This document shows, piece by piece, positions 1 to 8,497 of a stretch of DNA of 64,000 nt. The notes below the pieces were generated by a model that did no database searches, was not told where the DNA came from, and saw only the letters and a program-made list of their open reading frames with translations. The DNA lies in the NCBI RefSeq assembly GCF_002214805.1, contig NZ_CP019914.1:2542001-2606000 (forward strand), written 5' to 3'. Position numbers and translations under genes: made by a program. The stretch is from Brachyspira hampsonii (GTDB taxonomy: Bacteria; Spirochaetota; Brachyspiria; Brachyspirales; Brachyspiraceae). Within the stretch, counting starts at the first letter, position 1. Each line of letters begins with the position of its first letter.

Positions 1-101
1 GTTTCGATTCCTTCCTTGTTAAGCTCTTCAAATATTATATTTATAAGAATAGCAGTATTTCCGTCTTTTCTCGCACTTCCATTAATAGCTAATACTTTCA
101 T
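1..101 (-). CDS. Flavodoxin-like / NADPH-dependent FMN reductase family protein (N-terminal 33 residues only)
   Basis: The gene starts with ATG at 101-99 and runs leftward out of the window, so only the N-terminus is visible. It begins MKVLAINGSARKDGNT, the first beta strand and phosphate-binding loop (GSxRxxGNT) typical of FMN-binding flavodoxin-fold reductases. Such proteins usually reduce flavins, quinones or iron-sulfur partners with NAD(P)H in the cytoplasm. The aldo/keto reductase gene that follows is on the same strand but upstream of this one, so the two may be co-transcribed. Substrate and exact family cannot be told from this fragment. Confidence 0.75.
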   Translation of the reverse strand, partial: MKVLAINGSARKDGNTAILINIIFEELNKEGIE

Positions 102-207
102 TTTATAAAACCTCTTTTATCTATTATTTATCATAATGTTTAAATACTAATCTTATATAAAAATTAATATTTAAACATTATTTTTTAGTTTTTTATTTAT
201 TATAAAA

Positions 208-1158
208 CTATTTCATATTCTCTTCCCATTCTCTTACTGTTTTTATATTAGTATCATCTGCCAATTTTTCTAAATATTTAATTTCATCTTCTTTTAATTG
301 AATATTTTCAGCCTCTTTTGCTTCTTCAACTTGATGTACTTTTGTAACTCCAATAATAGGTAAAGTTCCTTTAGATATAGCCCAAGCAATGCTAACTTGT
401 GCGGGGCTTGCATTATATTTTTTACCCACGGTTTTTAATCCTTCAATCAATATTTCCAATTCTTTTAAGTGAGAATTATAAGCCTTATCTCTTGCAGTAT
501 CTTTTTTGAATGGATTTGTGCTATTATATTTTCCTGTTAATGCTCCTTGTTCTAAAACCATATAAGAAAAAAATATAATTCCCTTATCTTTAGAATATTT
601 TAATATGCCAGAGTTTTCAGAAAATCTATCTAATAGACTAAAATGATTTTGAATAGCTGATATTTTTAATCCCTCTTTTTCAAGTATATCTTCAGCTTCT
701 TTAATTTGTTCTATATTGAAGTTTGAAAGTCCAATACTTTTAATTTGTTTATCTTTAGCTATTGGTATTATATAATTTATCCATTTTTCAAAGTCTAATG
801 GATTATGAATCCAATAAATATCTATTTTGTCAGTATTAAGACGTTTTTTACTTTCATCAAGCATTTCTTGAATAGGATTATCAGATTTTCCAGCTATTTG
901 AGGAGTAAATTTTGTTGAGATTATAATATCATCTATATTTGTCAAAGTTTTAATAAAATTACCCAATATACGCTCTGAACTACCTTCTCCATAAACTGTC
1001 GCAGTATCCCATAAATTTAGACCTAATGACATTGCTTTATCAAATACAGGTTTTAATTCTTCTTCAAATAAACTATTTCCAAAAACTTGATCTCCCCCTG
1101 CCAAACCTGATCCCCAAGACCAAGCTCCTAATGCTATTTTAGGCATTTTTATTTCCAT
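208..1158 (-). CDS. Aldo/keto reductase
   Basis: A 316-residue NAD(P)H-dependent oxidoreductase of the aldo/keto reductase superfamily, a cytoplasmic TIM barrel reducing aldehydes or ketones. The catalytic tetrad is visible: Asp51 and Tyr56 in WDTATVYGEG, Lys84 in STKF and His118 in YWIHNP. The C-terminal part carries the cofactor-binding pattern (residues around 265-285, PIIGVTK). Length is normal for the family. The ATG at 1158 is preceded by AAAGGAG at a good distance, so the start is firm. The gene lies upstream of a flavodoxin-like gene on the same strand, about 107 bases away. The natural substrate cannot be inferred. Confidence 0.92.
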   Translation of the reverse strand: MEIKMPKIALGAWSWGSGLAGGDQVFGNSLFEEELKPVFDKAMSLGLNLWDTATVYGEGSSERILGNFIKTLTNIDDIIISTKFTPQIAGKSDNPIQEMLDESKKRLNTDKIDIYWIHNPLDFEKWINYIIPIAKDKQIKSIGLSNFNIEQIKEAEDILEKEGLKISAIQNHFSLLDRFSENSGILKYSKDKGIIFFSYMVLEQGALTGKYNSTNPFKKDTARDKAYNSHLKELEILIEGLKTVGKKYNASPAQVSIAWAISKGTLPIIGVTKVHQVEEAKEAENIQLKEDEIKYLEKLADDTNIKTVREWEENMK

Positions 1159-1321
1159 AAAATGAACTCCTTTATAGTTATTAAATTATTTTGGATTATA
1201 AATATTTTTTTTATAATATCAAATATTTAATTGTTATATTTAATTATGCTTAATAGGTATGGAAGTGAGATTATTATATTTATTAATTATTGATATTTTG
1301 TTATAAAAGAAAAGAGTTAAA

Positions 1322-1352
1322 ATAAAAAAGCCGCCGTAATTAACAGCAGCTT
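1322..1352 (-). terminator. Intrinsic terminator after rpsR
   Basis: On the minus strand AAGCTGCTGT (1352-1343) pairs with ACGGCGGCTT (1337-1328) around a 5-base loop, 10 pairs with two G-U wobbles. It is followed at once by a run of T (1328-1323). It ends the rpsF-ssb-rpsR transcript, 27 bases past the rpsR stop. Confidence 0.88.
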
Positions 1353-1378
1353 TCATAATTTTTATATTTCAGTAAAAA

Positions 1379-1708
1379 TTAATATCTAGTTTCATAAGGT
1401 AAAAGTGCTATATTTCTAGCTCTTTTAATAGCTTTAGTAACTAATCTTTGATGTTTAGAGCAAGTACCGTTTAAGCGTTTAGGTATAATTTTACCGCTGT
1501 CTTTAACATATCTTTTTAATAATTTGATATCTTTATAATCTAATACATCAATATTATTTTTGCAGAAATAGCAAACTTTTTTCTTAAAGAATTTTTTTCT
1601 TCCATCTTTTTCATTAGCTTCTTTATTAAAATGAGGCTTTCTTTCACCTTTAGCTTTTACCTCTTCTTCGTTATTATTATTTTCTACATTATTATTTTCT
1701 AAATCCAT
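1379..1708 (-). CDS. rpsR: 30S ribosomal protein S18
   Basis: Small-subunit ribosomal protein S18, 109 residues. The conserved core occupies about residues 44-109 (IKLLKRYVKDSGKIIPKRLNG, ending in LLPYETRY). It keeps a zinc-ribbon-like set of ligands (Cys46, Cys49, Cys83, His86), so it looks like a metal-binding C+ form. The first 40 or so residues are an Asn/Glu/Lys-rich extension longer than in most bacteria and probably disordered. ATG at 1708 follows AGGAG. It is the last gene of the rpsF-ssb-rpsR operon, the order common in bacteria. Confidence 0.97.
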   Translation of the reverse strand: MDLENNNVENNNNEEEVKAKGERKPHFNKEANEKDGRKKFFKKKVCYFCKNNIDVLDYKDIKLLKRYVKDSGKIIPKRLNGTCSKHQRLVTKAIKRARNIALLPYETRY

Positions 1709-1742
1709 TGTTTTTCTCCTAAAAAAATTATACTCTTAATTA

Positions 1743-2171
1743 TTAAAATGGCACTTCATCATCATCTTCAAAACTGCCTAAATCAACATTTCCGCTAGAA
1801 GCAGAAAGAGAATAGGCTGTATCCATACCGGAAGCAGCATTAGCAGAAGTTCCAAGCATTTGCATAGACTGCATAATGATTCTCACTTTAGATCTTGCAG
1901 TATTAGTATCTTTATCTTGCCATCTTTCCTGTCTTAAAGTACCCATCACAGCAACTTGCTTTCCTTTTGTAAGATATTTGCTTACAGTTTCAGCCATTTT
2001 TCCAAAAGCAACAACATCAAAGTAATTAACTTCAGTAGCATTTTTGCTGCTTACATAATAATTATTTGCTATAGAAAACTCAGCAACAGCACTTCCGCTA
2101 GGTAAATATTTAGATACAGGATCTGCTGTAAGTCTTCCTATTAAAGTTACACTGTTAAAATCTGTAGCCAT
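1743..2171 (-). CDS. ssb: Single-stranded DNA-binding protein
   Basis: A 142-residue SSB. The N-terminal OB fold (about residues 1-108) begins with NSVTLIGRLTADP and includes YFDVVAFGKMAETV and the strand with QERWQDKD. A short Gly/Ser/Ala linker leads to the acidic tip DDDEVPF, the docking site for replication and repair partners. It coats single-stranded DNA during replication, recombination and repair. It sits between rpsF (12 bases upstream) and rpsR. The ribosome site is weak (AGG about 10 bases before ATG), so translation may be coupled to rpsF. Confidence 0.97.
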   Translation of the reverse strand: MATDFNSVTLIGRLTADPVSKYLPSGSAVAEFSIANNYYVSSKNATEVNYFDVVAFGKMAETVSKYLTKGKQVAVMGTLRQERWQDKDTNTARSKVRIIMQSMQMLGTSANAASGMDTAYSLSASSGNVDLGSFEDDDEVPF

Positions 2172-2183
2172 AATAAAACCTGC

Positions 2184-2531
2184 TTAAGCCTCTTTAGAAG
2201 CTTCTTCATTAACATTTTCTTTATTATTTTCTTTTTTATTTTTTTGAATAATTTCATCTAAACGAACTATTATAAATCTTAATATGCTAAGCTCATAACG
2301 AAGTTCTTTTTCAATGCTTGATAAACTGCTGCCGTCGCATCTAAAATGGTAATAGTAGAATTTACCCTGATTAACTTTACGAATAGGGTAGCTTAAATTA
2401 TGAATACCGTAATCAGCTTCATTAAAGATTTCAGCATTATAATTTTGAAGAATAGTTTTTACATGATCTTTTGCATTTTGATGCACAGCGTCATTGATTT
2501 CTGTTACGAATAATATTTCATATTCTCTCAT
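2184..2531 (-). CDS. rpsF: 30S ribosomal protein S6
   Basis: Small-subunit ribosomal protein S6, 115 residues from the ATG at 2531. A longer frame opens at a TTG at 2552, but AAGGAG lies inside that extension, directly placed for the ATG of MREYEILFVT, so the shorter form is the right one. The core (MREYEILF through SILRFIIVRLDE) is the usual beta-alpha-beta ferredoxin-like fold that pairs with S18 on 16S rRNA. The last 20 residues are a charged Lys/Asn/Glu tail. First gene of the rpsF-ssb-rpsR operon. Confidence 0.96.
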   Translation of the reverse strand: MREYEILFVTEINDAVHQNAKDHVKTILQNYNAEIFNEADYGIHNLSYPIRKVNQGKFYYYHFRCDGSSLSSIEKELRYELSILRFIIVRLDEIIQKNKKENNKENVNEEASKEA

Positions 2532-2773
2532 CGTTTTTAACTCCTTGGACAAAGCTTCTCTGAGTTTGTATTAATTTTATCACAAAAGAAGCGAAGTATG
2601 TATTTTAATCAAAATATAATAAATTATTTTTTACAAAAAGTCAATATATATAACTTTATTATTAAGTTATGTTTAATAAAAGTATAAAAAATATCTGCAA
2701 GTAAACATAATGCATTTGATTTTATTATTCAATAATAGTATAATAATAAATAATAAAAATCTTGGAGAACAAA

Positions 2774-3676
2774 ATGAAAAAATTGCTAGTTATGTTTTTG
2801 TTTGTAGCTGTAAGTATCTCTGCTTTTGCTTATGAAACAATTCCATATATGTTCCATGATATGGTTCCTTATGGAATTAGTCCAGATGAAGTAAATGAGA
2901 TATTAATGGCTTCTAATTTCTCTTCAGCTGCTGCTGAACCTGTAAGCGGTACATTTTATGTTAGTAAATATCCTGACCCAGATTTAGTATGGTATAATCC
3001 TCATACTATGAAATGGATAAATGTTAAATTTACTACTAATGATGTTTCAGAACTTTTCACAAGAGATTCTGGTATTTTATATTTTAACTATGTAGTTACT
3101 AATGAATTTAAATGTATGACAGTTAGAGCTGATAATATTAACGATGATGCTACTTTAGCAGGAAAAGAAACTAAATGGGCTTATAAATTCTTCTTTCATG
3201 AAGATAAATTATTTGCTGTAAGTGCTGTTTATGAAGGCGATTACACTTTACAGCAGTATAAAGAGAGAAATGAAGGCAAAGAATATGCTCACCCTGGATA
3301 TGTAATGTCAAGAGGTTTATTCAGCAGAACTTTAGGCGGTTTCCACACTAAATACGGCGGTTTCCACAATAGCGGATACACTACTTTTGATGATTTTACT
3401 TCTATGAGATATGGTAATTATGCCAACAGTGCGGCTAATACTTCTTTAGCAGTTTATTATGCTACTTACGGCGGTAAAAGTATTAACTTTGTTGCTTCTT
3501 ATGTAGATAATTTTAGAATGCAGCCTATAGCTAATAGATTCCAAAAATCATATTATGAAAATTATTTTGATTTTGCTGATGTTCCTGTAGGAATACCACC
3601 TGAAATTAATCCTCCTAAAGATGAAAATGCAGATGAGAATAATAATAATACTCAAGCTACTGATAATGCTCAGTAA
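2774..3676 (+). CDS. Secreted protein of unknown function
   Basis: A protein of 300 residues that I do not recognise. The ATG at 2774 is chosen because GGAG lies 7 bases before it; the frame also opens at a TTG at 2762. Residues 1-19 (MKKLLVMFLFVAVSISAFA) form a clear signal peptide with an Ala-X-Ala-like cleavage site, so the protein is exported, probably to the periplasm or surface. The mature part is rich in aromatic residues with a short repeat (LGGFHTKYGGFH, about residues 191-202). It ends in a Pro/Asp/Asn-rich tail. It is transcribed alone, with a terminator just downstream. Confidence 0.8.
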   Translation: MKKLLVMFLFVAVSISAFAYETIPYMFHDMVPYGISPDEVNEILMASNFSSAAAEPVSGTFYVSKYPDPDLVWYNPHTMKWINVKFTTNDVSELFTRDSGILYFNYVVTNEFKCMTVRADNINDDATLAGKETKWAYKFFFHEDKLFAVSAVYEGDYTLQQYKERNEGKEYAHPGYVMSRGLFSRTLGGFHTKYGGFHNSGYTTFDDFTSMRYGNYANSAANTSLAVYYATYGGKSINFVASYVDNFRMQPIANRFQKSYYENYFDFADVPVGIPPEINPPKDENADENNNNTQATDNAQ

Positions 3677-3695
3677 TTATAATTGATTTTAATAA

Positions 3696-3733
3696 ATAGA
3701 GGGTCTGTATTTTGCAGGCTCTCTATTTTTTTA
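3696..3733 (+). terminator. Intrinsic terminator
   Basis: ATAGAGGGTCTG (3696-3707) pairs with CAGGCTCTCTAT (3715-3726), 12 pairs with two wobbles and a 7-base loop, followed by a T run. It ends the transcript of the secreted protein gene before gatA. Confidence 0.9.
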
Positions 3734-3834
3734 TATTATAGTTTAAAAAATATATTTATTTTTTGCAAAAAACATTTATACATGATATAATCTTTCAAAT
3801 TAATAACTTTTATTAATGGGAGAGGTTTTTTATT

Positions 3835-5283
3835 ATGGAGTTAAATGAATTGACTATAATTCAAATAAGAGAGAAATTAAAAAATAAAGAAATAGATGCT
3901 CCTACATTAGTTGATTCTATTATTAAGAATATAGAAGAGGACAATAAAAGAGATGATAAAATATATGCATATATTGAAATTTTCAAAGAGGAAGCATTAG
4001 AACAGGCTAAAAAAGCACAAGAAAGAATCAATAATGGAGAAGATTTACCTTTGCTTGGAGTTCCTTTAGCTATTAAAGATAATTTATGTTATAAAGATCA
4101 TTTGATGACAGCTTCTTCAAAGATGCTTGAAGGGTATAAAGCTCCTTACACAGCACCTACAGTTCAAAGATTAATAGATAACGGTGCTATTATCATAGGC
4201 AGAACTAATATGGATGAGTTTGCTATGGGAGGCACTACAGAAACTTCAAATTACGGAGTTACTAGAAATCCTAAAAACAGAGACCATGTTCCGGGAGGTT
4301 CTTCAGGCGGTTCTGCTGCTGCAGTTGCTGCTAATTTTGCTTTTGGTGCTTTGGGCAGTGATACAGGCGGATCTATAAGACAGCCGGCTTCTTTCTGCGG
4401 TATAGTTGGTGTTAAGCCTACTTACGGCAGAGTTCCTAGATTAGGATGTGTTGCTATGGCAAGCAGTTTAGACCAAGTGGGACCATTAACTAAAGATGTT
4501 AAAGATGCTGCTTTAATGACTAAGATTATTTCAGGATTTGACCCTAAAGAATCTACTACTTTAAATATTCCTGTACCTGATTATAATTCATATTTAGACG
4601 GAAATATTAAAGGTATGAAAATAGGACTTGCTAAAGAGTATTATGATACAGATTTAATATCTCATGATGTTAAAGAGAATGTTATGGAGGCTATAGGTAA
4701 ATTAAAAGATCAGGGTGCTGAAATTGTTGATATTAGTTTGCCTAATGCTAAATATGGTTCAAGAGTTTATACAGCTGTTATGGATGTTGAGGTTGCTTCT
4801 AATATGGGAAGATATGACGGTATAAGATACGGATATCACCCTAAAGGCGATTTCAATTTAGATGAATATTATTATACTTCAAGAAGTGTAGGGCTTGCTT
4901 TTGAAACTAGGGCTAGAATATTGTTCGGTACTTTGATGACAGGTAAAAAATTCTTCTACAGCCATTATCAGCATGCTTTGAAAGTAAGAAAACTTATGCA
5001 GATGGACTTTGATAATGCATTCAAAAATGTTGATGTTATAATTTCTCCTACTTCTCCTGTAACTGCAGGTCTTTTAGGTACTAGAGATCAAACAGACAGT
5101 GCTTTAAGTTTCTTGGCTGATAGTTATGTTTCTAACATTAACTTGGTTGGATTACCTGCTATGAGCGTACCTTGCGGGGCAGATAAAAATAATATGCCTA
5201 TTGGTATACAATTTATTACTAAGCAATTTAATGAAGTTGATATGTTTAGAATGGCTTATGCTCATGAATTGGCTAATAAATAA
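3835..5283 (+). CDS. gatA: Asp-tRNA(Asn)/Glu-tRNA(Gln) amidotransferase subunit A
   Basis: The amidase subunit (482 residues) of GatCAB, which turns Glu-tRNA(Gln) and Asp-tRNA(Asn) into Gln-tRNA and Asn-tRNA using ammonia from glutamine. The amidase-signature triad is visible: Lys81 in GVPLAIKDN, and the two serines in [10 protein letters not shown] (about 156) and [16 protein letters not shown] (about 180). Length is normal. ATG at 3835 follows GGGAGAGG. The partner genes gatB and gatC are not in the window, so the complex is encoded at dispersed loci. It is transcribed as a single gene between two terminators. Confidence 0.96.
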   Translation: MELNELTIIQIREKLKNKEIDAPTLVDSIIKNIEEDNKRDDKIYAYIEIFKEEALEQAKKAQERINNGEDLPLLGVPLAIKDNLCYKDHLMTASSKMLEGYKAPYTAPTVQRLIDNGAIIIGRTNMDEFAMGGTTETSNYGVTRNPKNRDHVPGGSSGGSAAAVAANFAFGALGSDTGGSIRQPASFCGIVGVKPTYGRVPRLGCVAMASSLDQVGPLTKDVKDAALMTKIISGFDPKESTTLNIPVPDYNSYLDGNIKGMKIGLAKEYYDTDLISHDVKENVMEAIGKLKDQGAEIVDISLPNAKYGSRVYTAVMDVEVASNMGRYDGIRYGYHPKGDFNLDEYYYTSRSVGLAFETRARILFGTLMTGKKFFYSHYQHALKVRKLMQMDFDNAFKNVDVIISPTSPVTAGLLGTRDQTDSALSFLADSYVSNINLVGLPAMSVPCGADKNNMPIGIQFITKQFNEVDMFRMAYAHELANK

Positions 5284-5306
5284 TTGAATTTTAGTTTTGA
5301 ATATAT

Positions 5307-5332
5307 AAGGGGGCTTTAATGCCTCCTTTTTT
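5307..5332 (+). terminator. Intrinsic terminator after gatA
   Basis: AAGGGGGC (5307-5314) pairs with GCCTCCTT (5321-5328), loop TTTAAT, followed by T residues. It lies 24 bases past the gatA stop. Confidence 0.9.
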
Positions 5333-5364
5333 ATGTATTTGTAAGAATGTTTAAATGATATTAA

Positions 5365-5598
5365 TTATTTTACTTTTGTTAAAGTTACAAGTATATCTTC
5401 ATTTTCTATATGTTTGAAGGTTCCTTCATAACCGTATTTTTTGCATCCTCTGATAACACTTTCACAGCTTGAATGTCCGCTTACCAAAACTTCTATAATA
5501 GTATTTAATTCTGTATTATTAATAGCAGCACATTTTGCCTGAAAAGAAGCCTGAGAACATGACATTCCTCTAGTATCTACTTTTATAGTATCGGGCAT
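5365..5598 (-). CDS. TusA/SirA-like protein lacking the CPxP motif
   Basis: A 77-residue protein with the TusA (SirA, YedF) layout: a first strand (IKVDTRGMSC), a helix, then alternating strands ending VTLTKVK. TusA proteins pass sulfur or selenium as a persulfide on the Cys of a CPxP motif. Here the site reads C14-S-Q-A: the Cys is kept but both prolines are gone. Further cysteines occur at KC, SSC and GC positions. It lies downstream of the YedE-type transporter on the same strand, the usual yedE-yedF pairing, though 262 bases apart. AAAGGA precedes the ATG. It probably takes sulfur or selenium from YedE; carrier activity is an inference. Confidence 0.75.
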   Translation of the reverse strand: MPDTIKVDTRGMSCSQASFQAKCAAINNTELNTIIEVLVSGHSSCESVIRGCKKYGYEGTFKHIENEDILVTLTKVK

Positions 5599-5719
5599 AT
5601 AAAATCCTTTTAAATTAATTTAAAGATGCAGAGTATTTTTTCAAATTATGTAAGTTTTATTTAGAAAAATTCTTAATTATAAATATTATATTTTTTATCT
5701 AAATCTTTTTTATAACCCA

Positions 5720-5777
5720 TGCCTCCGCTTTGTATTATCATAACTTTATTAAGTTTTAAGAATACAAAGCAGAGGCA
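5720..5777. repeat. Long inverted repeat between the yedE-type and tusA-like genes
   Basis: TGCCTCCGCTTTGTATT (5720-5736) is complementary to AATACAAAGCAGAGGCA (5761-5777), 17 positions with one wobble. The 24-base loop itself holds a small AACTT/AAGTT hairpin. No clear T run follows on either strand, so it is a poor intrinsic terminator. It may be an mRNA-stability or attenuator hairpin separating expression of the two minus-strand genes. Confidence 0.75.
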
Positions 5778-5860
5778 AAGATTATTATATTACTTCCAAA
5801 AATTTTTTGCGGTATATCTCTTTTTATATTATTGCAGCACACGGCTGTAAGAGAAATATA

Positions 5861-6946
5861 TCATTCAGCAGTATTTTCTTTCATTGTAAAGCCAATGATT
5901 ATACAAAATACCAATCCTAAAATAACAGCTCCCATTCCGTAAGTAGTAGGTCCAGAAGTAGAACTTGCTAAATTAAAGTTATGAGCAAATCCGGCACCAA
6001 CTAACATACCTATAACGAATATAAAACTGTCCATATTTCCTTCCGCAGATTGTATCATTTGTCTTCCGGGACATCCTGCACCTAAAGTGAAAGCTAATCC
6101 TGTAAGAATCATTGATACAGTATTCCATAAAATATTTGTATGGGCTATTGGCTGATTTTCCATAGATAAATTAAATCTGCTTGTAGCTATATTAACTATA
6201 AAAGCAGCAACGATAAAAGCTATAACACCTTTAGTCATATGGAAATCTTTCATAAATATTCCGTCTCTAAGTCCGCCTACAGTACAGAATCTTGATTTTT
6301 GAGCTATGAAGCCTATAACTATTGCAGCTATTAATGATATAATTATAGGGGCTTTCATACTTCCCGGACCTGATTCAGAAAAGAATATTGGTCCGCCTTC
6401 AGAAAATTTAGTTTGTTTCAATAATAAAATCAAAAGCATTATTGATATAATTAATGGAAGGAAACCTACTAACTTATTTTTATAAGCTTTTGGCTGACCT
6501 AAAGAGAAATTTTGCTTCCAGAAGAAAACTCCTATTCCTCCGCCTATAATAATGCCTATTAAGCCAAATATTCCGTTAATATCTCCTCCAGCCACTCTAA
6601 GCAAAGTTCTCCAAGGACATCCTAGAAAAACTAAAGCCCCTATCATAGCAAAGAAGCCTAAACAGAATCTTATAATAGGCGAACTTCCCCCCTTAGGAAC
6701 GAATTCTTTAGAGAGTATTGCCGAAACTGTAGCACCAATAACAAGCCCTATTAATTCAGGTCTTATATATTGTACAGCAGCCGCTCTATGTAATCCCAAA
6801 GCCCCTGCTAAATCTCGGGTGAAGCATGCAATACATATACCCATATTAGCAGGATTGCCCATTACAGAGAGCCAAGCAGCTATAGCACCTATAACAGCAC
6901 CGGCTATTATAACTCCTATAGAGCTTGTGAAAATGTTTTTCTTCAT
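5861..6946 (-). CDS. yedE: YeeE/YedE-family inner-membrane transporter (sulfur or selenium)
   Basis: A polytopic membrane protein of 361 residues from the ATG at 6946 (AAAGGAG just upstream; the frame also opens at a TTG at 6952). About nine or ten hydrophobic segments are visible. The conserved cysteines of the YeeE/YedE family are present in GCPWRTLLR, SRFCTVGGLRDG and GAGCPGRQ. Family members take up thiosulfate, and relatives paired with TusA/YedF are linked to selenium metabolism. The TusA-like gene downstream supports that role. The stop codon is TGA and the frame stays open for about 33 more codons; see findings. Gly/Ala codon use resembles the neighbours. Confidence 0.9.
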   Translation of the reverse strand: MKKNIFTSSIGVIIAGAVIGAIAAWLSVMGNPANMGICIACFTRDLAGALGLHRAAAVQYIRPELIGLVIGATVSAILSKEFVPKGGSSPIIRFCLGFFAMIGALVFLGCPWRTLLRVAGGDINGIFGLIGIIIGGGIGVFFWKQNFSLGQPKAYKNKLVGFLPLIISIMLLILLLKQTKFSEGGPIFFSESGPGSMKAPIIISLIAAIVIGFIAQKSRFCTVGGLRDGIFMKDFHMTKGVIAFIVAAFIVNIATSRFNLSMENQPIAHTNILWNTVSMILTGLAFTLGAGCPGRQMIQSAEGNMDSFIFVIGMLVGAGFAHNFNLASSTSGPTTYGMGAVILGLVFCIIIGFTMKENTAE

Positions 6947-7166
6947 TTTCAACTCCTTTAATATATTTTTATGTAATTTTATAACAAAAAATATTTATTA
7001 TCAATATATTAATATCTAAAATATTTTTATTATTTAAAATCTTTTAATCTTTATTCAAATTAAACAATTTAAATGAAATTTTCATAATATAATATTTTAA
7101 TGAACAGTATATGATATTGTATATAATAATTTTTATTTTTTGTATTTTAAAACATAAAACTTTATA

Positions 7167-7195
7167 TTGACATTTGTAAATTTTTTTTATATTTA
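7167..7195 (+). promoter_or_regulatory. Probable sigma70-type promoter
   Basis: A consensus -35 TTGACA (7167-7172) is followed 17 bases later by TATTTA (7190-7195), a fair -10 box, 22 bases before the ATG at 7218. The -35 is perfect, the -10 only partial. Confidence 0.5.
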
Positions 7196-7217
7196 ATCAT
7201 GTTAGGGTTATTGTAGT

Positions 7218-8477
7218 ATGTTTAAGTATTTTATTAGTATCATAGTTATATATATTATTTGTATTAATATAATTTATGCTCAAACTTCTTCTTCAGACAT
7301 ACAAAATTTTTATGCTTCTTATTTAAATTCTAAAGGGTTAAATTCTCCTGATATAGTAAATTGGGTATTACAAAATAAATATCTAGAACAATTTTTTGAA
7401 GGTGCTAAGAATTATATAAACAATATAAATCCTGATGATTGGAATAAAGTAATTAGTGATCCTTCTTTAATTTCTTTGTATACAGAAAATGAATATGCTG
7501 TATTAATGATGGCAGGTCCTGAATATTTATACAATACCTATGCCTTTAATTTAGGTATTTCTTCTTTGGTGATGGATAAATTGAAAAGAAAAGCGTTTTT
7601 TAATGCTGCCTCCGGAGATAATTATGGCTTAGTGATACCCATGCATTTCCCATTAGGTACTATTGGAATAGGTACTTATGTTAATATGACTTATGAAACT
7701 TTTACTAAGTATGAAAAGTATGACAATAATTTAGTTAATTTAATCAATTCTATAGATAGAGTGGCACTTCCGTATGTTCAAATTTTTTCTTCTATTAATG
7801 CGTGGACTGCTCCATTATCTATTGGTTTGAGGGTTGCTTTTATGCCAGGATATAGTGATTTATTTAAACCTTTCATAACAGATATATATGTTGAGGCTTT
7901 AGGAGTTCATACAGGATTAGATTTGAAATTTTATATATATAGAAACAAATATATATTTTTAGATATGAGAACTGATTTTAATTTTGATTATGGTACATTA
8001 GAATTGTCATATAAAAATTCTTCTTCTTATCAAAGTGTTTATGCAGATCATTCTATAAATACAGGTGCTTTTATAACTTCGGATGCAAATTTGAAAAATA
8101 AGTGGATTAGTTTTGCAGCAACACCTAAGATTGTTTTTGGATTTAAACCGCAGGGTAAAGTTCCATATATTGATTATTTTGCAATTTATGGTTCGGTTGG
8201 GGTTGATTTAGTGTATTCTACTTTGGATTTAATGGGTAAATTTTCTTTAAACACTATTAAATCTATACTTCCAAACAGTACAATATATGATTTTTATACA
8301 GATCTTCCTTCGTTTGAGCTTAAAAACTCATATTTTTATTATGATATAAGATTTGGACTAACTATAGATATATTTTATCAATCTATATCTATTGAATATG
8401 CATTATATTCAAAAAGTTTTTCTTTCACATTTGTACCATTTGTTTATAAATTTGTAGGAGAGCCTAAAAATAATTAG
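7218..8477 (+). CDS. Exported outer-membrane-like protein of unknown function
   Basis: A 419-residue protein that I cannot assign to a named family. Residues 1-21 (MFKYFISIIVIYIICINIIYA) are a signal peptide ending before QTSSS. The mature part is rich in Tyr, Phe, Ser and Asn. From about residue 130 it has many short alternating strands (GTIGIGTYVNMTYETF, IGLRVAFMPGY, IYGSVGVDLVYST), as in an outer-membrane beta barrel. The end (FTFVPFVYKF followed by a short tail) does not carry a clean C-terminal barrel signature. A lipoprotein gene starts 20 bases downstream on the same strand, so they are likely co-transcribed and act at the cell surface. Confidence 0.75.
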   Translation: MFKYFISIIVIYIICINIIYAQTSSSDIQNFYASYLNSKGLNSPDIVNWVLQNKYLEQFFEGAKNYINNINPDDWNKVISDPSLISLYTENEYAVLMMAGPEYLYNTYAFNLGISSLVMDKLKRKAFFNAASGDNYGLVIPMHFPLGTIGIGTYVNMTYETFTKYEKYDNNLVNLINSIDRVALPYVQIFSSINAWTAPLSIGLRVAFMPGYSDLFKPFITDIYVEALGVHTGLDLKFYIYRNKYIFLDMRTDFNFDYGTLELSYKNSSSYQSVYADHSINTGAFITSDANLKNKWISFAATPKIVFGFKPQGKVPYIDYFAIYGSVGVDLVYSTLDLMGKFSLNTIKSILPNSTIYDFYTDLPSFELKNSYFYYDIRFGLTIDIFYQSISIEYALYSKSFSFTFVPFVYKFVGEPKNN

Positions 8478-8497
8478 TTTATTTTGGAGATTAATTT

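Noticed and set aside
6552-7019. A 155-codon open frame on the plus strand
   Set aside because: It lies opposite the YedE-type gene, has hydrophobic nonsense composition, no ribosome site, and the minus-strand gene is convincing.
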